Assembly (NCBI RefSeq): GCF_000003605.2
Contig: NW_003134838.1
Coordinates: 757,022 to 772,249 of the forward strand
Reading direction: 5' to 3'
From: Saccoglossus kowalevskii
Taxonomy: Eukaryota > Hemichordata > Enteropneusta > Harrimaniidae
DNA: 15,228 bases
Every line of letters begins with the position of its first letter. Positions within the stretch are counted from its first letter, which is position 1. Below are positions 1 to 12,036 of this stretch, piece by piece. The notes below the pieces were generated by a model. That model worked only from the letters and a program-made list of their open reading frames with translations. It was not told the origin of the DNA and did not search any database. Position numbers and translations under genes: made by a program.

Positions 1-1464
<1,464 letters not shown>

Positions 1465-1508
1465 TGACAAATACCTATTTGAACCTTTTCACCACCAGTT
1501 TCTTTTTT

Positions 1509-1540
1509 AGCTCTGCTGTCGACTTTGTCGAGCGGAGCTT
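1509..1540. repeat. Imperfect palindrome at the left edge of the tandem array
   Basis: AGCTCTGCTGTCGAC and GTCGAGCGGAGCT form an imperfect hairpin around a TTT loop. The right half, AGCGGAGCTTATC (1531-1543), recurs nearly unchanged as AGCGGAGCTATC at 2839-2850, just past the other end of the array. The array therefore appears to sit inside a larger mobile repeat whose ends carry this sequence. That reading is inference; no autonomous element is visible. Confidence 0.5.
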
Positions 1541-1586
1541 ATCATATGAGTGATTGTCCAGCGTCCGTGTCAATGTTTTACTTTTT

Positions 1587-2830
1587 CGACTTCTTCTTGA
1601 AAACTACAAGCCTGAATGCTTTGATACTTGGTGTATATGTACCTTGGGTAGACCTCTCTCAGATTTGTTCATTTTGTAATGATATCTTTAATTCTCTAAT
1701 TTTGGTGAATATTTTTGTCATTTTTGGTAAAAAGTGATATTTTCGACTTCTTGTTAAAAACCGCAAGTCCAATTGCTTTGATATTACATATATAGGTGAT
1801 ACATGTGGACCTCTCTCAGATTTGTTCATTTTGTAATGATATCTTTAATTTTTCAATTTTGGTGAATATTTTTGTCATTTTTGGTAAAAAGTGATATTTT
1901 CAACTTCTTGTTAAAAACAGCAAGTCCAATTGCTTTGATATTACATATATAAGTACTACATGTGGATCTCTCTCAGATTTGTTCATTTTATAATGATATC
2001 TTTAGTTCTCTAATTTTGGTGAATATTTTTGTCATTTTTGGTAAAAAGTGATATTTTCAACTTCTTGTTAAAAACCGCAAGTCCAATTGCTTTGATATTA
2101 TATATATAGGTACTACATGTGGATCTCTCTCAGATTTGTTCATTTTGTGATGATATCTTCAATTCTCTAATTTTGATGAATATTTTTGTAATTTTTGGTA
2201 AAAAGTGATATTTTCGACTTCTTGTTAAAAACAGCAAGTCCAATTGCTTTTATATTACATATATAGTTACTCCATGTGGACCTCTCTCAGATTTGTTCAT
2301 TTTGTAATGATATCTTTAATTCTCTAATTTTGGTGAATATTTTTGTCATTTTTGGTAAAAAGTGATATTTTCGACTTCTTGTTAAAAACCGCAAGTCCAA
2401 TTGCTTTGATATTACATATATAGGTGATACATGTGGACCTCTCTCAGATTTGTTCATTTTGTAATGATATCTTTAATTTTTTAATTTTGGTGAATATTTT
2501 TGTCATTTTTGGTAAAAAGTGATATTTTCAACTTCTTGTTAAAAACAGCAAGTCCAATTGCTTTGATATTACATATATAGGTACTACATATGGACCTCTC
2601 TCAGATTTGTTCATTTTGTAATGATATCTTTAATTCTCTAATTTTGGTGAATATTTTTGTCATTTTTGGTAAAAAGTGATATTTTTGACTTCTTGTTAAA
2701 AGCCGCAATCATTTATGGTGAAAAATGATATTTTTGAATTCTTGTTGAAAACAGCAAGTCCCATTGCATTGATACTATGCATATTGTTCATTTTCTAATG
2801 ATATCTTCTGTTCTTTAATTGAAATGTGCA
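1587..2830. repeat. Tandem array of a 157-bp unit, with dimer and tetramer higher-order pattern
   Basis: The anchor (C/T)(G/A)ACTTCTTG recurs at 1587, 1744, 1901, 2058, 2215, 2372, 2529 and 2686, exactly 157 bp apart each time. The first unit is diverged, six units (1744-2685) are very similar, and the last units (2686-2830) are diverged and deleted. A CCGC/CAGC variant after the A-run alternates strictly from the second unit to the end, a dimer pattern. Units at 1744 and 2372 differ at one base in 157, showing a four-unit (628-bp) repeat. Homogenised centre and decayed edges are what unequal crossing-over produces. Because 157 is not a multiple of 3, it does not keep a reading frame. Confidence 0.95.
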
Positions 2831-2887
2831 GTGCTAACAGCGGAGCTATCTCAGCCAGGAGGCTGCTTGTTTGGTTTAGCTGCTGAT

Positions 2888-3209
2888 ATTTCAAGTACTA
2901 ATCATTAAATTTCAATGAAACTTGGTGCATAGATGCTCTAGGACTATGCACAGACTTGATTAGTTTTGCTGTAAAATATGTGCATATTAATTACTTAATT
3001 TGCATAATTAGCCAAGTTCTAATCACATTTCAATGAAACTGGGTACATAAATGGTCTGTGACACTGTGCATATCGTATTAGTTTTACATTAAAATCTGTG
3101 CATGTTAATTACCTGATTTGCATAATAATTATCAGCTTTTCCTTCAACATCTCAAGTACTGTTTTAGGAATTAATCATCACATTTTAATGAAACTTGGTA
3201 CATTTAATA
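2888..3209. repeat. Degenerate tandem repeat, about 118-155 bp period, three units
   Basis: The phrase CAATGAAACTTGGT with small changes occurs at 2913, 3031 and 3186, each preceded by TCAAGTNCTAATCA-like sequence. The first two units also share an ATTAGTTTT ... TGTGCAT(A/G)TTAATTAC ... TTTGCATAAT segment (about 2959-3012 and 3078-3130). It follows directly on the 157-bp array and its flank (AGCGGAGCTATC at 2839), so it may be part of the same composite mobile repeat. Function is unknown. Confidence 0.7.
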
Positions 3210-3393
3210 ATAACAATAGCAAACAATACCATTAATAGACGTTTGGGTTGTACGTTCTGACCAGTTACCGTGCATACATGCAAAACATAAACAAGTGCAC
3301 CTTCCTGTATGTATTTTTATATAATTTTGAATTATGTATTTATTTTCCATATGTTTTACTCTTCTCATTAAGTATGTACTTTACTTTTGCTAG

Positions 3394-3574
3394 GTTGTGA
3401 CTCTCACCAGCAAGATAAGTGGACAAATTAAAGAGAGTTTACATGCTAATATTGGAGTAGCAATGGACAAATGGTTGGAAGGTATTCGTAAAGTACAGGC
3501 AAGACGTAAAGAGGAAATAGTAAATGCTACAAACAGACATAGACATGGTGGGGCCAAGTACCAAGAAGACAGAG
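3394..3574 (+). CDS. MEIOC: MEIOC, second-to-last coding exon, helical conserved region
   Basis: The exon is 181 bp. It starts in phase 0 after TTTTGCTAG and ends one base into an Asp codon before the donor GTAGGT. It encodes residues 46-105 of the visible part. VVTLTSKI is followed by a segment resembling vertebrate MEIOC: SLHANIGVAMDKWLE at 60-74, the basic RKVQARRKEEIVNA at 77-90, and the N-R-H-R run to YQEDR at 101-105. Its alternation of hydrophobic and charged residues fits the coiled-coil/helical character of this domain. The longer open frame 3397-3765 is read-through past the donor, and the opposite-strand frame 3390-3623 is its shadow. Confidence 0.94.
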
Positions 3575-4156
3575 GTAGGTTGAAAACTAGGAGAAAATAT
3601 AACTTACTTGTGACCTTTGACATCTGTGGCTATGCAGTAGCCTCAGTAACTTGTATCTGTGATAAATACACATGGCACCTTGGTGAGCCGTGCAACAGGT
3701 GTCTGGCTTCATGTACTGTAAAATACTTAATTTTCGCTATTTTCACTGACAGAGTGATTCAGTAAAAATAAAATCCGGCAAATATACCCTTTTTCCTATA
3801 TTTCACATTCAACTCGTCAAAAATCAGTGAAAATAAATTCCCTACAAAACACCTAAAAAGTCTTTTCAGTGAAAATTAATTCTAGCTAAAATAAAGTATT
3901 TTACAGAAATTAGTGATATTTTTACAAAGAGCATCTGTATCCCATAAAGATGTGTCATGTTGTTTTAATAGGAGATAATGTTCAGTGTGGTTCTAAATTA
4001 AGACAAAAATTATACTATAATATATCAAAATGCTGCACACAAGTTTTGGTCAGAAAATTATGACACTCGCAGTGTTAATATATATAATCTCAGTAGAACC
4101 TTATTAATTACAAAGTAACCACACTAAATTTAACCTATCTTATGAATTCTTTTTAG
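3575..4156 (+). other. MEIOC: MEIOC last intron, 582 bp, phase 1
   Basis: The donor GTAGGT is at 3575 and the acceptor TTCTTTTTAG ends at 4156. Splicing rejoins the split codon G|AT (Asp). The intron contains the inverted-repeat element copy A (3716-3906), which brings three AATAAA hexamers in the sense direction (3767, 3832, 3890). Confidence 0.9.
3716..3906 (+). mobile_element. TA-flanked MITE-like element, copy A, in MEIOC intron
   Basis: The left end CTGTAAAATACTTAATTTT and the right end AAAATAAAGTATTTTACAG are inverted repeats of about 23 bp. The element is preceded by TA (3714-3715); the matching TA on the right reads AA. The reverse complement of the interior matches copy B (14259-14440) closely over nearly its whole length, which proves a repeated unit and sets its borders. 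There is no coding capacity, so it would depend on a transposase in trans; TA flanks point to the Tc1/mariner class. Confidence 0.85.
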
Positions 4157-4314
4157 ATGTTTTGGCTTTGGCTGCAAGCATCCAAGAATTAACCGGACAT
4201 ACACGTAAGTCTCGCACGGCTCTGTGGTGTAGTTTACAGATGTCAAAGACAGCCTCTTCCAAAGGAGCTGATGAAGAATCAAAAGGCAAAGGCCAAGATA
4301 CAGAACAAACATAG
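4157..4314 (+). CDS. MEIOC: MEIOC, last coding exon and stop codon
   Basis: The exon starts after TTCTTTTTAG, completes the split Asp codon, and ends at TAG 4312-4314. It encodes DVLALAASIQELTGHTRKSR (visible residues 106-125) and then TALWCSLQM (126-134). This pattern of an acidic-to-hydrophobic helix, T-R-K-x-R-T-A-L-W-C-x-L-Q-M, is the one I know at the end of the vertebrate MEIOC domain. A short Lys/Glu/Ser-rich tail of about 23 residues follows. Tail length and sequence vary between species in such proteins, so the stop here is credible. Opposite-strand frames at 4130-4322 are shadows. With the other two exons this gives 157 residues; most of the protein lies upstream of the window. Confidence 0.93.
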
Positions 4315-4540
4315 AAGATCATAATTCTGCTTCGGCTTTTGAATGTGGTAAATGATTAGGTGTATTTTAATTGGGAGGGTATTCATTCATAATTGTTACT
4401 TAACAGATTGTGCCAGTAAAATACATTTGTATTCTCCCTTAAAAAAAAGTATGGAAAGTTGATTTAGTATAGAATTTGTTCAAAAGCAGAAATGCAGAGA
4501 AGATTACAGTAATTAATGATAATAAAGTATCTTAAAATAA
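4315..4540 (+). other. MEIOC: Probable MEIOC 3' UTR (minimum extent)
   Basis: AT-rich sequence follows the stop codon with no further open frame of note. The first AATAAA is at 4521, about 206 nt after the stop, so a transcript end near 4540 is the simplest reading. Longer 3' UTRs using later AATAAA sites (for example 7182) cannot be excluded without transcript data. Confidence 0.55.
4521..4526 (+). terminator. MEIOC: Candidate poly(A) signal AATAAA for MEIOC
   Basis: This is the first canonical AATAAA after the MEIOC stop codon, within ATAATAAAGTATC. A T-rich stretch follows at about 4555-4590. In DNA this AT-rich the hexamer is frequent by chance, so the assignment rests on position only. 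Confidence 0.4.
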
Positions 4541-6863
4541 TAGATAGACAATGGTTTAATTTTACCCTGAAGTGACAAATTGTCTTATCTTTATCAATCT
4601 GCCGAAAAATGTGAAATATACGAATATATTATCAAATGGATAGATTTTTAACATGATTCTGATTAATTAATAAGGAGCTTAATTTATTTTGAGATATATA
4701 TGTATTATATAATTTTTTCACATAATATTCTTGGGTATACTATAAGTAATAGTCTGTGAACCGTTGGTTTCATGGAAACCATAATTAAAAAGGGGTTAGA
4801 CATGGTGCCAGTCCACATTGTTGAGAATTACCACACAGTTAGGTATAAAGCATGCAGACATTTTGGGTGTCTATTCTTCCCAGTACTGTATTTACTTAAT
4901 ATGGAAATGTAGAGAGTGAAAAGCATTATAATTTGTTGTCTAAAATTTAAAATTATTCACAACAGGGTCTATTAATAATACTTCATATTTTATCACTTTG
5001 AAATCATTGCCTATTTGAGTGCACACGTCTTCTGTGCTTAATTGTTACTCTTCCACAAGATGTACAGAAAGATATATAGTATTAGCGCATGTGTACATCA
5101 TTAATAATTCATTTCTATGTGTGCTGACTTACACTTATTTAGACAGACACAACCTCCATCACCTTGAAAGAGATAGAAATACCGCATTTAGTAGTTTTTT
5201 TTTGCCAGTCATAATTATTTTAAGCCTTTTGGCCTCATATCAGGGAATATAATATATGAGTACATGTGTATAGGTAGTTCTTGAATTCGTCACCAATGCA
5301 GTAGTTTTAGCACTGCAATACTTGTACCAAAGTGTAACTTTGAATTTAATGTATTTATCTATTACCAAATTTTGCAACAGATTTCTATTTCCTTATTTCC
5401 CTTTTGTTTGTGGTGCTTTTTTTTCTAATTTTTGACTCGTTTTGTTCCTAGTTCTCATCCTTGACCACCATCATAAGAGTGCTGAATGTGTAATTAATTA
5501 AAAGTTGTGAGTATTTTGCATATGAAAGATGAACTGAACTTTATATTGTACTTTGAGCAAATTTATGCAATTTAGCATTTTTTCAAATTAAATTTTTTCT
5601 AAGATTTGTAAAGATAAAATTAATACTATTTTCAGGTACCAGTATTTGTAAAAAAAAAAATCTGTATGGTTAACTTACTTAGACAATTCTGCAGTAGTTT
5701 CCAGAAAATGTCTGCAAACTAAAAATTTGTCATTATCTTTTTAAAATTGTATTTACAATGTGTGGTTTACAAATTCTTTACTAATTATTATGCAGATTTT
5801 GTTGTTTTTTTAACAAATGATCTGTGCTGTTCAGTCATCCGTCTAACGGGTTTAAGTTAACGCTTCTTAATTTGTTAATTTTCTCATTATTAAATAATTG
5901 GGCAGCTCTTATTAATTCAAAATATAAAACAAATGAACTGAAAGTTTCTGCATGAAACTATAGTTATATAAAAAATGTTACTCTAACATTAATTAATGTG
6001 GAAGCTTTTTTTTTTTAATATTTTGTCATCTGTTATTTGTGATGTAGAGTTAGTAGAGCATAAACAAGTAGATTTAATACTATCTTTGTGTTATATACCA
6101 CTTAACACAATTGTTAATTTTTGATGTCGTTATCCATCCATTCAATTATTTAATTATCGATAGAATAAACCATGACATCTTGACAATTCAGATTAGATTG
6201 ATATAATCCGGACAGATCTTATTCAACAGGAGTCTTGATGTATCACTTAGAGTTAGAATTTTATGGTTGCCGTATTTGACCAAAAATGTATATGCGAAGT
6301 GTTCCCTCTCATTTAACTGTCTGCAGATGATACGTCTGATTTCACAAATATAGATGAAAAAAGCAGAGCAGTGTTAGTAGTTTGTGAGGGTTCACTGCAG
6401 TTGAGTTAGGAAAGCCTACAAGGAAATGCCTTTTAGAGGATTTTTTTTTGTTCTAGAATTATGCTGTTTTATTCAGCTATGTTAACAGTTTATAGTTGAT
6501 AGTTTATAAAAAGGCATCAAATCAAGTCTGTGATTAGATTTAAAAAAAAATCAATTTTGACAATTGCACTGACTGCAGAAAACTGAGCAACCTAAGATAT
6601 GCATGGGGTGCTTAACTGGTGCATGTTTAATATCAAAACTTCCTAGATGGATTTTTACTTTTTTTTTCATATTTTTGTTGAAAATAAAATGAACTTATAT
6701 TTATTTATATTTTTTAATTTATGTGATGGTAATAACTAGTTCAAGTTGTAGAATATATTATTACTTTATTTTTTGAGGTTTTGTTGTTAATATTCCTAGA
6801 GGTAGCAACTTGGAACTAAAGTGAAATGAGAATTGTGTTAGTCTTCAAAATACACATTTTTTC
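4541..6863. other. Gene-free AT-rich stretch
   Basis: I find no exon, RNA gene or clear mobile element here. Open frames such as 5019-5252 have no splice or composition support. Small items are a 15-bp perfect palindrome at 4766-4780, a short hairpin TGCAGT...ACTGCA near 5297-5317, and several T or A runs. It could be intergenic sequence or a long alternative 3' UTR of the gene on either side. Confidence 0.6.
4766..4780. promoter_or_regulatory. Perfect palindrome resembling an RFX X-box
   Basis: GGTTTCATGGAAACC reads the same on both strands around a central T and resembles the GTTTCCATGGAAAC form of the X-box bound by RFX factors. It lies about 450 bp after the MEIOC stop. There is no promoter nearby and a match of this size can occur by chance, so function is only a possibility. 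Confidence 0.2.
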
Positions 6864-7003
6864 TACCATGTACTATATCTCTTCTAGTAGCACACTTGCA
6901 ATAGTAGCAAGTGGATACTGAAATTTATATCTTTTTAGCATGTATGTAAATATACTATATATTTGCATATTGTAAGTGTGCTTCTGATAGAAGAAGTATG
7001 GTA
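6864..7003. mobile_element. TA-flanked imperfect inverted-repeat element, 140 bp
   Basis: The left arm (TACCATGTAC ... AGTAGCACACTTGCAAT, 6864-6904) pairs with the right arm (ATTGTAAGTGTGCTTCTGAT ... GTATGGTA, about 6969-7003) as an imperfect inverted repeat of about 35 bp. Both ends carry TA. The loop is AT-rich. It may be a small DNA element or, if transcribed, a long hairpin. No protein is encoded. Confidence 0.6.
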
Positions 7004-10000
7004 CTAATTATCATGCTGTAGCAATTTACTGTAGCTAACTTTTCCATGATGCACTCAATGCATTATACTCATTTATTCTTAAAAAAACATTTGGAATATG
7101 GTGTTCCCTCTTCTGCATAGTGACTTCTCTAAGCTGAATGATTAATATAAATTGTCAGTCTTGTGCAAATGGAGTGACAATAAAGCTGGTGCTGAGAGGA
7201 CACTCTCTGGTGAAAGGTGGTCATATGGTCGTTTAGCGACACTAGTAAAACTTTGCACTTGATACATTAATGTGTTATATGTCAGATGGGGGTATAGTGC
7301 AGTAATGTACTAAATCACCCTGTAGAAGAAAGCATTGCTCATAATATATTCAAAATCAAGATTGTAATTACATTTTTTTTTCTCCCATGAAATGTTTTTC
7401 GGGTGTTCTACAACCCAAATAGATGACTAGGTCATTAGTATTCAAGCAACCAGTTACGGATGGAGAAGGCGACTAGTAAAAAAATATGTGGAAATCTTAA
7501 AAGCACTACAAATTCTTTGTTAGTTTGCTGAGTGAAAGGTTCTATCAAATATTAAAATGAGAAAAAGCAAATACAAATTGGGATACCCAAACTTGTTTCT
7601 ATGAAAACAATGACTTTGTGGTTTCCTCATTGGACAAAATACAAACAATTGAGATTCAGTAGTCAAAAAATAGTTTGGGTACCTTAAGTTATTTCTTCAG
7701 ATTTTAAAACGGCCAATCCAACCATTCGTGACACAAATTGAACATGTATTTTGGAGACAGCGCCTGTGACATGTATGCGTAATGTGGTGATAATAAATCG
7801 GTTGTGGCAAATGTCAGTTGTCAGTGCAGATGTGATTTAAAATGAAATTGAAGTGTGCATGACTGTATAAGCTGACGTTGGTGTTATTTAACTTAAGCTT
7901 ATTTAATAGTTAATTCTGGAGCAGCAAGCCATTTGTCTTGACTGGCTCAACACAGATTTGTTCATTGAGAAAATGTGAATCTTATGTTACTTGTTTTATA
8001 TAGATTTCCATTTATAGTTGATTTAATATATTGTATAAAATATAAGGTTTTACTATTTTAGATATTTTTCAGTCTGAGACTGTCATGGGACCATTGCTGT
8101 ACTTATACAATTTTTGTTTTTAACTGCCTTAGATATGAACTGGTTCAAATAGTTCAAATGTTATGAATTATTGCAATAAGTATCTGTACAAGGAGAACAA
8201 CATAGAATGAACAGAAGTGAGAGAATGTGCTGTACTATTACTCAAAATTGAGACCTTGTTATTAAAACTGTAACATTATAATCTATCATTTCCAAAGAGA
8301 CAGCTTGGTACAATATCACAACTGAAGTACATACATATATTTGTAATTACTCTGCAAATCACTACATTTGTTTGAAACTTTCTAATTGGGTGTTGAAAAT
8401 TGCAAGTTTGGAAAAAGACACGGCCTATAAAAAGAAGATCATCTATATGTTGATCTTTTGCAGCCAGTCTGAAAAAGTGTTGAAAAAGTGAGAACAGAAA
8501 TATGTAAACAAATACTTACCCATAAAAATACTATGTCGCACAAAAGATCTTATTAGATTGAATCAAAAATAGTTGAAAATGTATGAAGTTTTACTTCTGT
8601 AATGCAGGTTACGAAAAGCCTAACTTGAAATTCTGTTGTTCTAGGTTGTTGCCTTGTCCGATGCTGTTATGTATGATCAATTGTACTTAACCTTCAGATC
8701 TTCTGTAGAAAAGTAAAAACTGATAATATTTATACATTTATCAAGATGTTTTGTTGAATTGCTACCTTTATAAAATGTAGTATTTTACACCATCACCAAA
8801 TATTATACCTTTTATGATGATAATTTTCAGTAAATTTTCCAATTTGATCTTTAAATTTGCAGTGCCAGTGACTGGTCTGCAAAAATTCTGCAAATGCATA
8901 CACATTTATCTGCCATTTCAACCAATCCAGCTGGTTATGCCTTTCATTTATCTTTTTCAAGTTCTAAGAATTTGTTTATACTTCATATCATTCATGGGTG
9001 AATTTGCCAATTTTGTTAGCGGTCCATTAACGCTACAAGTCTGATATTATCTATTATCAGTAGTTGTTCAGATTGTGTAACATTTGTATTTTTGTTGTAG
9101 ACATTCCAAGCATTGTGTGGTTTTACCACTGTAGTTGTACTTGTACCAAATTTTCTCTATCAGGGAACAGCTTTAGACATCGCTGTTGTTACTCCTATTT
9201 TACTTGTATGTGAAAGTCAAAACCCACATACAGTGCATTTAGCCACGGAAAACATATCCCATTGTTTGGACATTGACAGATTTATGTAATCATTTTATAA
9301 CAATTTAAAGCTAAGTCCCAGTGTCGCATAGTTTAGTGATCAAATGGATCTCTGCCTGTGGCTTTGGCCTCCTCCACATGAGTCTGATCACTAGTCTAAT
9401 GCAGAAACTACTGTGCTACTGGATATCAGTCTATAAAGTGTATTGCTTCAAACAAAATACTTTTCAATATGTCAGGCATACACAATCTTCATCTATAGAG
9501 AATCTATGGTACATGTATGATTTTAATTTCAACATAACTTGTATGAGAATACTGTATTTTACCTTAGCTTGTCACAGCAAAGAAAATAGCTTGTTACTTA
9601 TTAAGTCAGGATTGCAGCTAGTTACATGTTGCACCAACTTGTAATCTGGCTTGATCTTAACAACTTAGATCAATGATGGATAATCTCATCATCTCTTAAA
9701 GAGGCATGATGCAGTAATTTAAATTGATGGACATTGATTCCAACAAATAGAAGTATCACATTTGTTTGTAGTGTTAGTTGACAGAAAGCAAATCGTGACA
9801 GATTTCCCCCAAGCAAGTTTTTATTTTTGGACTTTTTACGTAGAATATATCACCACTGGTGCCAGCCATATCCAATTGCAGCTTTATCTTTGAGTTTATA
9901 CGACTGAATTGGAAGATTTTTATGTTGATACATTGTATAAATGATACAAATGAATGATTTTTTTTTTTGCTTTGGTTGTGCATGGATATCTATTGTTAAA

Positions 10001-11882
10001 TGCAGTTCCTGAAATTTATTGATTGTTTAGTTACATATTTATGCTGATATAGTCAGAATAGATATGCTATGGTGAGGTGCCTTAACTAAATTCAGCCATT
10101 TATATTAGAGTTATGTGCAATTGTTCACAATATTAATGTAAATGGAGAAGATTGATTTTACAATCTGACTTTAGGATGCATGTGCACACAGTATGTGGGC
10201 CAAATCTATCTATCAAATATATTTACTGAAAAATTATGTCAAATGTATACAGAAATCGTCTGGATCAACTAAGTTGTGTTGACTTAAGTCTTATGCCAGA
10301 TTTAGTTTTCTTTGTACATGTTCAGCAAAGAAAGTTGTATCCTATTCTAGCGCATATAATCCCCTATGCACTCTTGCTTGACAAGTCATGTATGACTGTC
10401 TAGTAAAGCTCAAATATATGCAATTCCTGCAGTTGACAACTGATTTGTTATGCATAAAACCATGCTTTGTCATCAGATATTTCAACTTGGTTAAAGAAAC
10501 ATAACTCTTAGTATCCACTATTTTGCAACAATTTACAGTCTGAACTGCATTTTCCAATCCATCCAAATGAAGGAAATTGTCAAAATATTTTCTCTTTTTT
10601 TTAGGATATTGTACATGATATTTTCTTTTCAGTTTGTGGCTGTTGTGCCAATGAGATTGTTTGTTTTAAATTCAAGTTTGCCAGAACCTAAATATTTATT
10701 AGATGTTTAAAATGTGTTGGTATTTAAATGAATTTGTTCAGGGACATGGCTAATATTATCAAAGATTTTGAATCAGGTTTTTAACTTATGAGTCTCAGAA
10801 TCCAAATTATTGGAATTCATTTATTGCACACAGTAACATTGCTGAACAGGTGTAATCTATCACTTTTTTGGAATTAAAAAATAATACATGGCGTGTTTTG
10901 CTCATGTGAGAAAATCAATGAATGTTGTCTTCTTTTTGTACTTTCAAATACATTGTTACATAATACAGATAAACATGTGCCCTCTGTAACAGCCCTGAAT
11001 TGTTATAATTGTCCACACGAGTCTTCCCTGATTCAATTGTGGTCTATATTGTGAAAAGGAGATTTTTGTAGCATGATATGCGTTTAAATGAACTGTGGCT
11101 TGCTTTGTGCTGACAAAAACACAACTTTAATATGAATATTAATTGCATACACCTTATTGCTTGCCATCCCCTCTTTTCCTTCACATGCAATCCTAACATC
11201 CAGTCAGTGGTTGTTGTCATAGTAACCCATATCAAAGTTGACATGAAATACAGGTGAAGAAATAAAAGCTCAAATGGCTGATGCAAAATCACTTTGTAGA
11301 GTGTTTTGACCTTTTGCAGATGAAATCACACATGCCATTTATTAGTCCTCGGTCTCCGTCCAGTCATATTTTTGAATCTTTGAACTGAAACTGTTCATTC
11401 TTGACATATGTGCTTAGTACTGTATGTGCACATGCAGTGGTTTAGCAGTTAGATCCAAGTTGGTCAACAGTTCAAATTTTGTACATGCATTATACATGTT
11501 AGGATACATGTCCATGACAATTTGTTTTACAATCAGATCAAAATTGGTCAAATGGCAACGATCTTGTTTTTTTTGAAAATGTAGAATCTTGGACATGCTT
11601 TGTCAGAACCAAATGGTAGAGCAAATATATCTTAATTTTACAAATGAACAGTCACCATTAGCACACATGACCAACAGATTTTGTTTATCATTTCCACCTA
11701 TATAAAAAGTGTGTGCAAGACATGCTGCACTCTTTCACTGTAAATTGGGACTTTTAGTGACAAAGCACTTCTATGATGTAAATTGGGAAACATGAAAGCT
11801 GTTAATTACATTGATCGTTTTAAGAGATTTTACTATATTTCAAAAACAATTGTCATTTTTATGTCACAAAAACAATCCAACA
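7004..11882. other. Gene-poor stretch with scattered small repeats
   Basis: No gene can be supported. Two stretches mimic exons and were not accepted: 9101-9289 (acceptor-like TTGTTGTAG, then 62 open codons) and 10633-10710 (acceptor-like TTTCTTTTCAG, then 25 codons and a stop). A short element sits at 7584-7681. A 9-bp inverted pair TAGTGATCA/TGATCACTA is at 9334-9342/9385-9393. A 17-bp near-direct repeat (AGATC.AA.TTGGTCAA) is at 11451 and 11535. The remainder is AT-rich and unremarkable. Confidence 0.55.
7584..7681. mobile_element. Short TA-flanked inverted-repeat element
   Basis: TA CCCAAACTTGTTT at the left and AAATAGTTTGGG TA at the right form an inverted repeat with 8 exact terminal bases and further partial pairing. 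The element proper is about 94 bp (7586-7679). The TA flanks match the other elements in this window. The short inverted repeat makes this weaker than the others. Confidence 0.4.
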
Positions 11883-11896
11883 CCACTAGAGGGCGC
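11883..11896 (+). promoter_or_regulatory. CTCF-type core motif
   Basis: CCACTAGAGGGCGC matches every position of the usual CTCF core consensus CCASYAGRKGGCRS. CTCF occurs across bilaterians and its core site is conserved. The site stands alone in the gene-poor interval between two convergent genes and 12 bp before an inverted-repeat element. The sequence may instead belong to a repeat, so occupancy is unproven. Confidence 0.4.
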
Positions 11897-11907
11897 AATG
11901 TATGGTG

Positions 11908-12036
11908 TACTGTAAACACAATTATTCACTGGTTTTTAATTTTGCTGTCATTGTTTTCCCTGCTGAGTTTGTGAACTTAAAACCCAGTGAAAGTGCTTGA
12001 AGTATCAAAATAGTGAACTTAAATGGTTTTACAGTA
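11908..12036. mobile_element. TA-flanked MITE-like element, type C
   Basis: TACTGTAAA at the left and TTTTACAGTA at the right are inverted, with a further inverted pair TTCACT/AGTGAA just inside. The element proper is 125 bp (11910-12034) between TA dinucleotides. Its termini (CTGTAAA...TTTACAG) match those of copy A, but the interior differs, so it is a separate member or a relative. It has no coding capacity. Confidence 0.55.

Noticed and set aside
1525-1737. Open frame of 70 codons on the + strand
   Set aside because: It is a translation of the first unit of the 157-bp array and part of an intron; the period is not a multiple of 3, so no frame is kept.
3397-3765. 122-codon frame as an intact protein
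   Set aside because: Only the part up to 3574 is exon. The rest reads past a GTAGGT donor into the intron and the inverted-repeat element.
9321-9644. 107-codon frame on the + strand
   Set aside because: It uses a GTG start, has no motif and AT-driven composition, and contains a local inverted repeat; there is no splice or homology support.
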